A DNA stretch of 40,099 nucleotides, taken from NCBI GenBank assembly GCA_029339195.1, contig JAPTJF010000527.1, forward strand, positions 1-40,099, written 5' to 3'. The DNA is from Micractinium sp. NFX-FRZ. Taxonomy: Eukaryota > Chlorophyta > Trebouxiophyceae > Chlorellales > Chlorellaceae. The notes below the pieces were generated by a model, which was not told where the DNA came from, did not search any database, and saw only the letters and a program-made list of their open reading frames with translations. Each line of letters opens with the position of its first letter. Within the stretch, counting starts at the first letter, position 1. Shown here one piece after another: positions 39,951 to 40,099 of this stretch. A program made the position numbers and the translations under genes.

Positions 39951-40099
39951 TGACTCTACCAGGCCTGCAGTGGTGCCTGTGTAAAAATGACTCTACCAGG
40001 CCGGGTGGTGCCTGTGTAAAAGTGACTCTACCAGGCCGGTAGTGGTGCCTGTGTAAAAATGACTCTACCAGGCCGGTAGTGGTGCCTGTGTAAAAATGA
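39951..40099. repeat. 37-bp satellite running off the right edge
   Basis: Units start at 39951, 39988 (35 bp), 40023 and 40060, each beginning TGACTCTACCAGGCC and ending GCCTGTGTAAAAA or close. The last three bases of the window start another unit. It is AT-richer than the flank and is not a TTTAGGG-type telomere repeat. Confidence 0.95.

Noticed and set aside
39951..40099. Telomere
   Set aside because: The 37-bp unit has no TTTAGGG-like heptamer; it is satellite DNA.

Overview
This window looks like nuclear DNA of a GC-rich unicellular green alga, most likely a Chlorella-type trebouxiophyte. That placement is an inference from several things in the sequence: very high GC, genes cut into many short exons by mostly GT-AG introns, TGTAA motifs 140-280 bases after stop codons (the usual chlorophyte poly(A) signal), extensin/pherophorin-like Pro-Ser proteins, a plastid-type anthranilate synthase, and many short tandem repeats in introns. 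No search could be run, so the species is not fixed.

Nine protein-coding genes can be modelled, most with splice phases that agree at every junction. From left to right: (1) minus, 1-3860, a hydroxyproline-rich wall-type glycoprotein that runs off the left edge; (2) minus, 5103-8997, a ZCCHC8-like zinc-knuckle plus PSP-domain protein of nuclear RNA surveillance or splicing; (3) minus, 9506-10824, mitochondrial ribosomal protein bL29m; (4) plus, 11140-17474, anthranilate synthase alpha subunit in 16 exons; (5) plus, 18843-24214, a BRD7/BRD9-like bromodomain protein; (6) minus, 24993-27553, a secreted Cys-rich protein with two PAN/apple-like modules, a Ser-Pro linker and a Stig1-like tail; (7) minus, 28098-33209, an FHA / polynucleotide-kinase-like / aprataxin fusion for DNA end repair; (8) plus, 33812-34789, a DedA/VTT-family plastid membrane protein without introns; (9) plus, 35215-38102, a NUDT14-like Nudix hydrolase. 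The right end (38103-40099) holds no convincing gene, only diverged repeats of about 150 bp and a 37-bp satellite that runs off the window.

The genes are ordinary eukaryotic neighbours and do not form one pathway. Genes 3/4 and 7/8 are divergent pairs with 315-600 bp between start codons; genes 5/6 converge.

Two things stand out. The first is the single-polypeptide joining of an APTX/PNKP-type FHA domain, a P-loop kinase and an aprataxin HIT-zinc finger. The second is a recurring pattern: in six of the nine genes an intron carries one or more decayed copies of the edge of the neighbouring exon, including its splice junction, with four copies in a row in the Nudix gene. This suggests local tandem duplication across exon-intron borders. 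Three introns also appear to use GC instead of GT donors.
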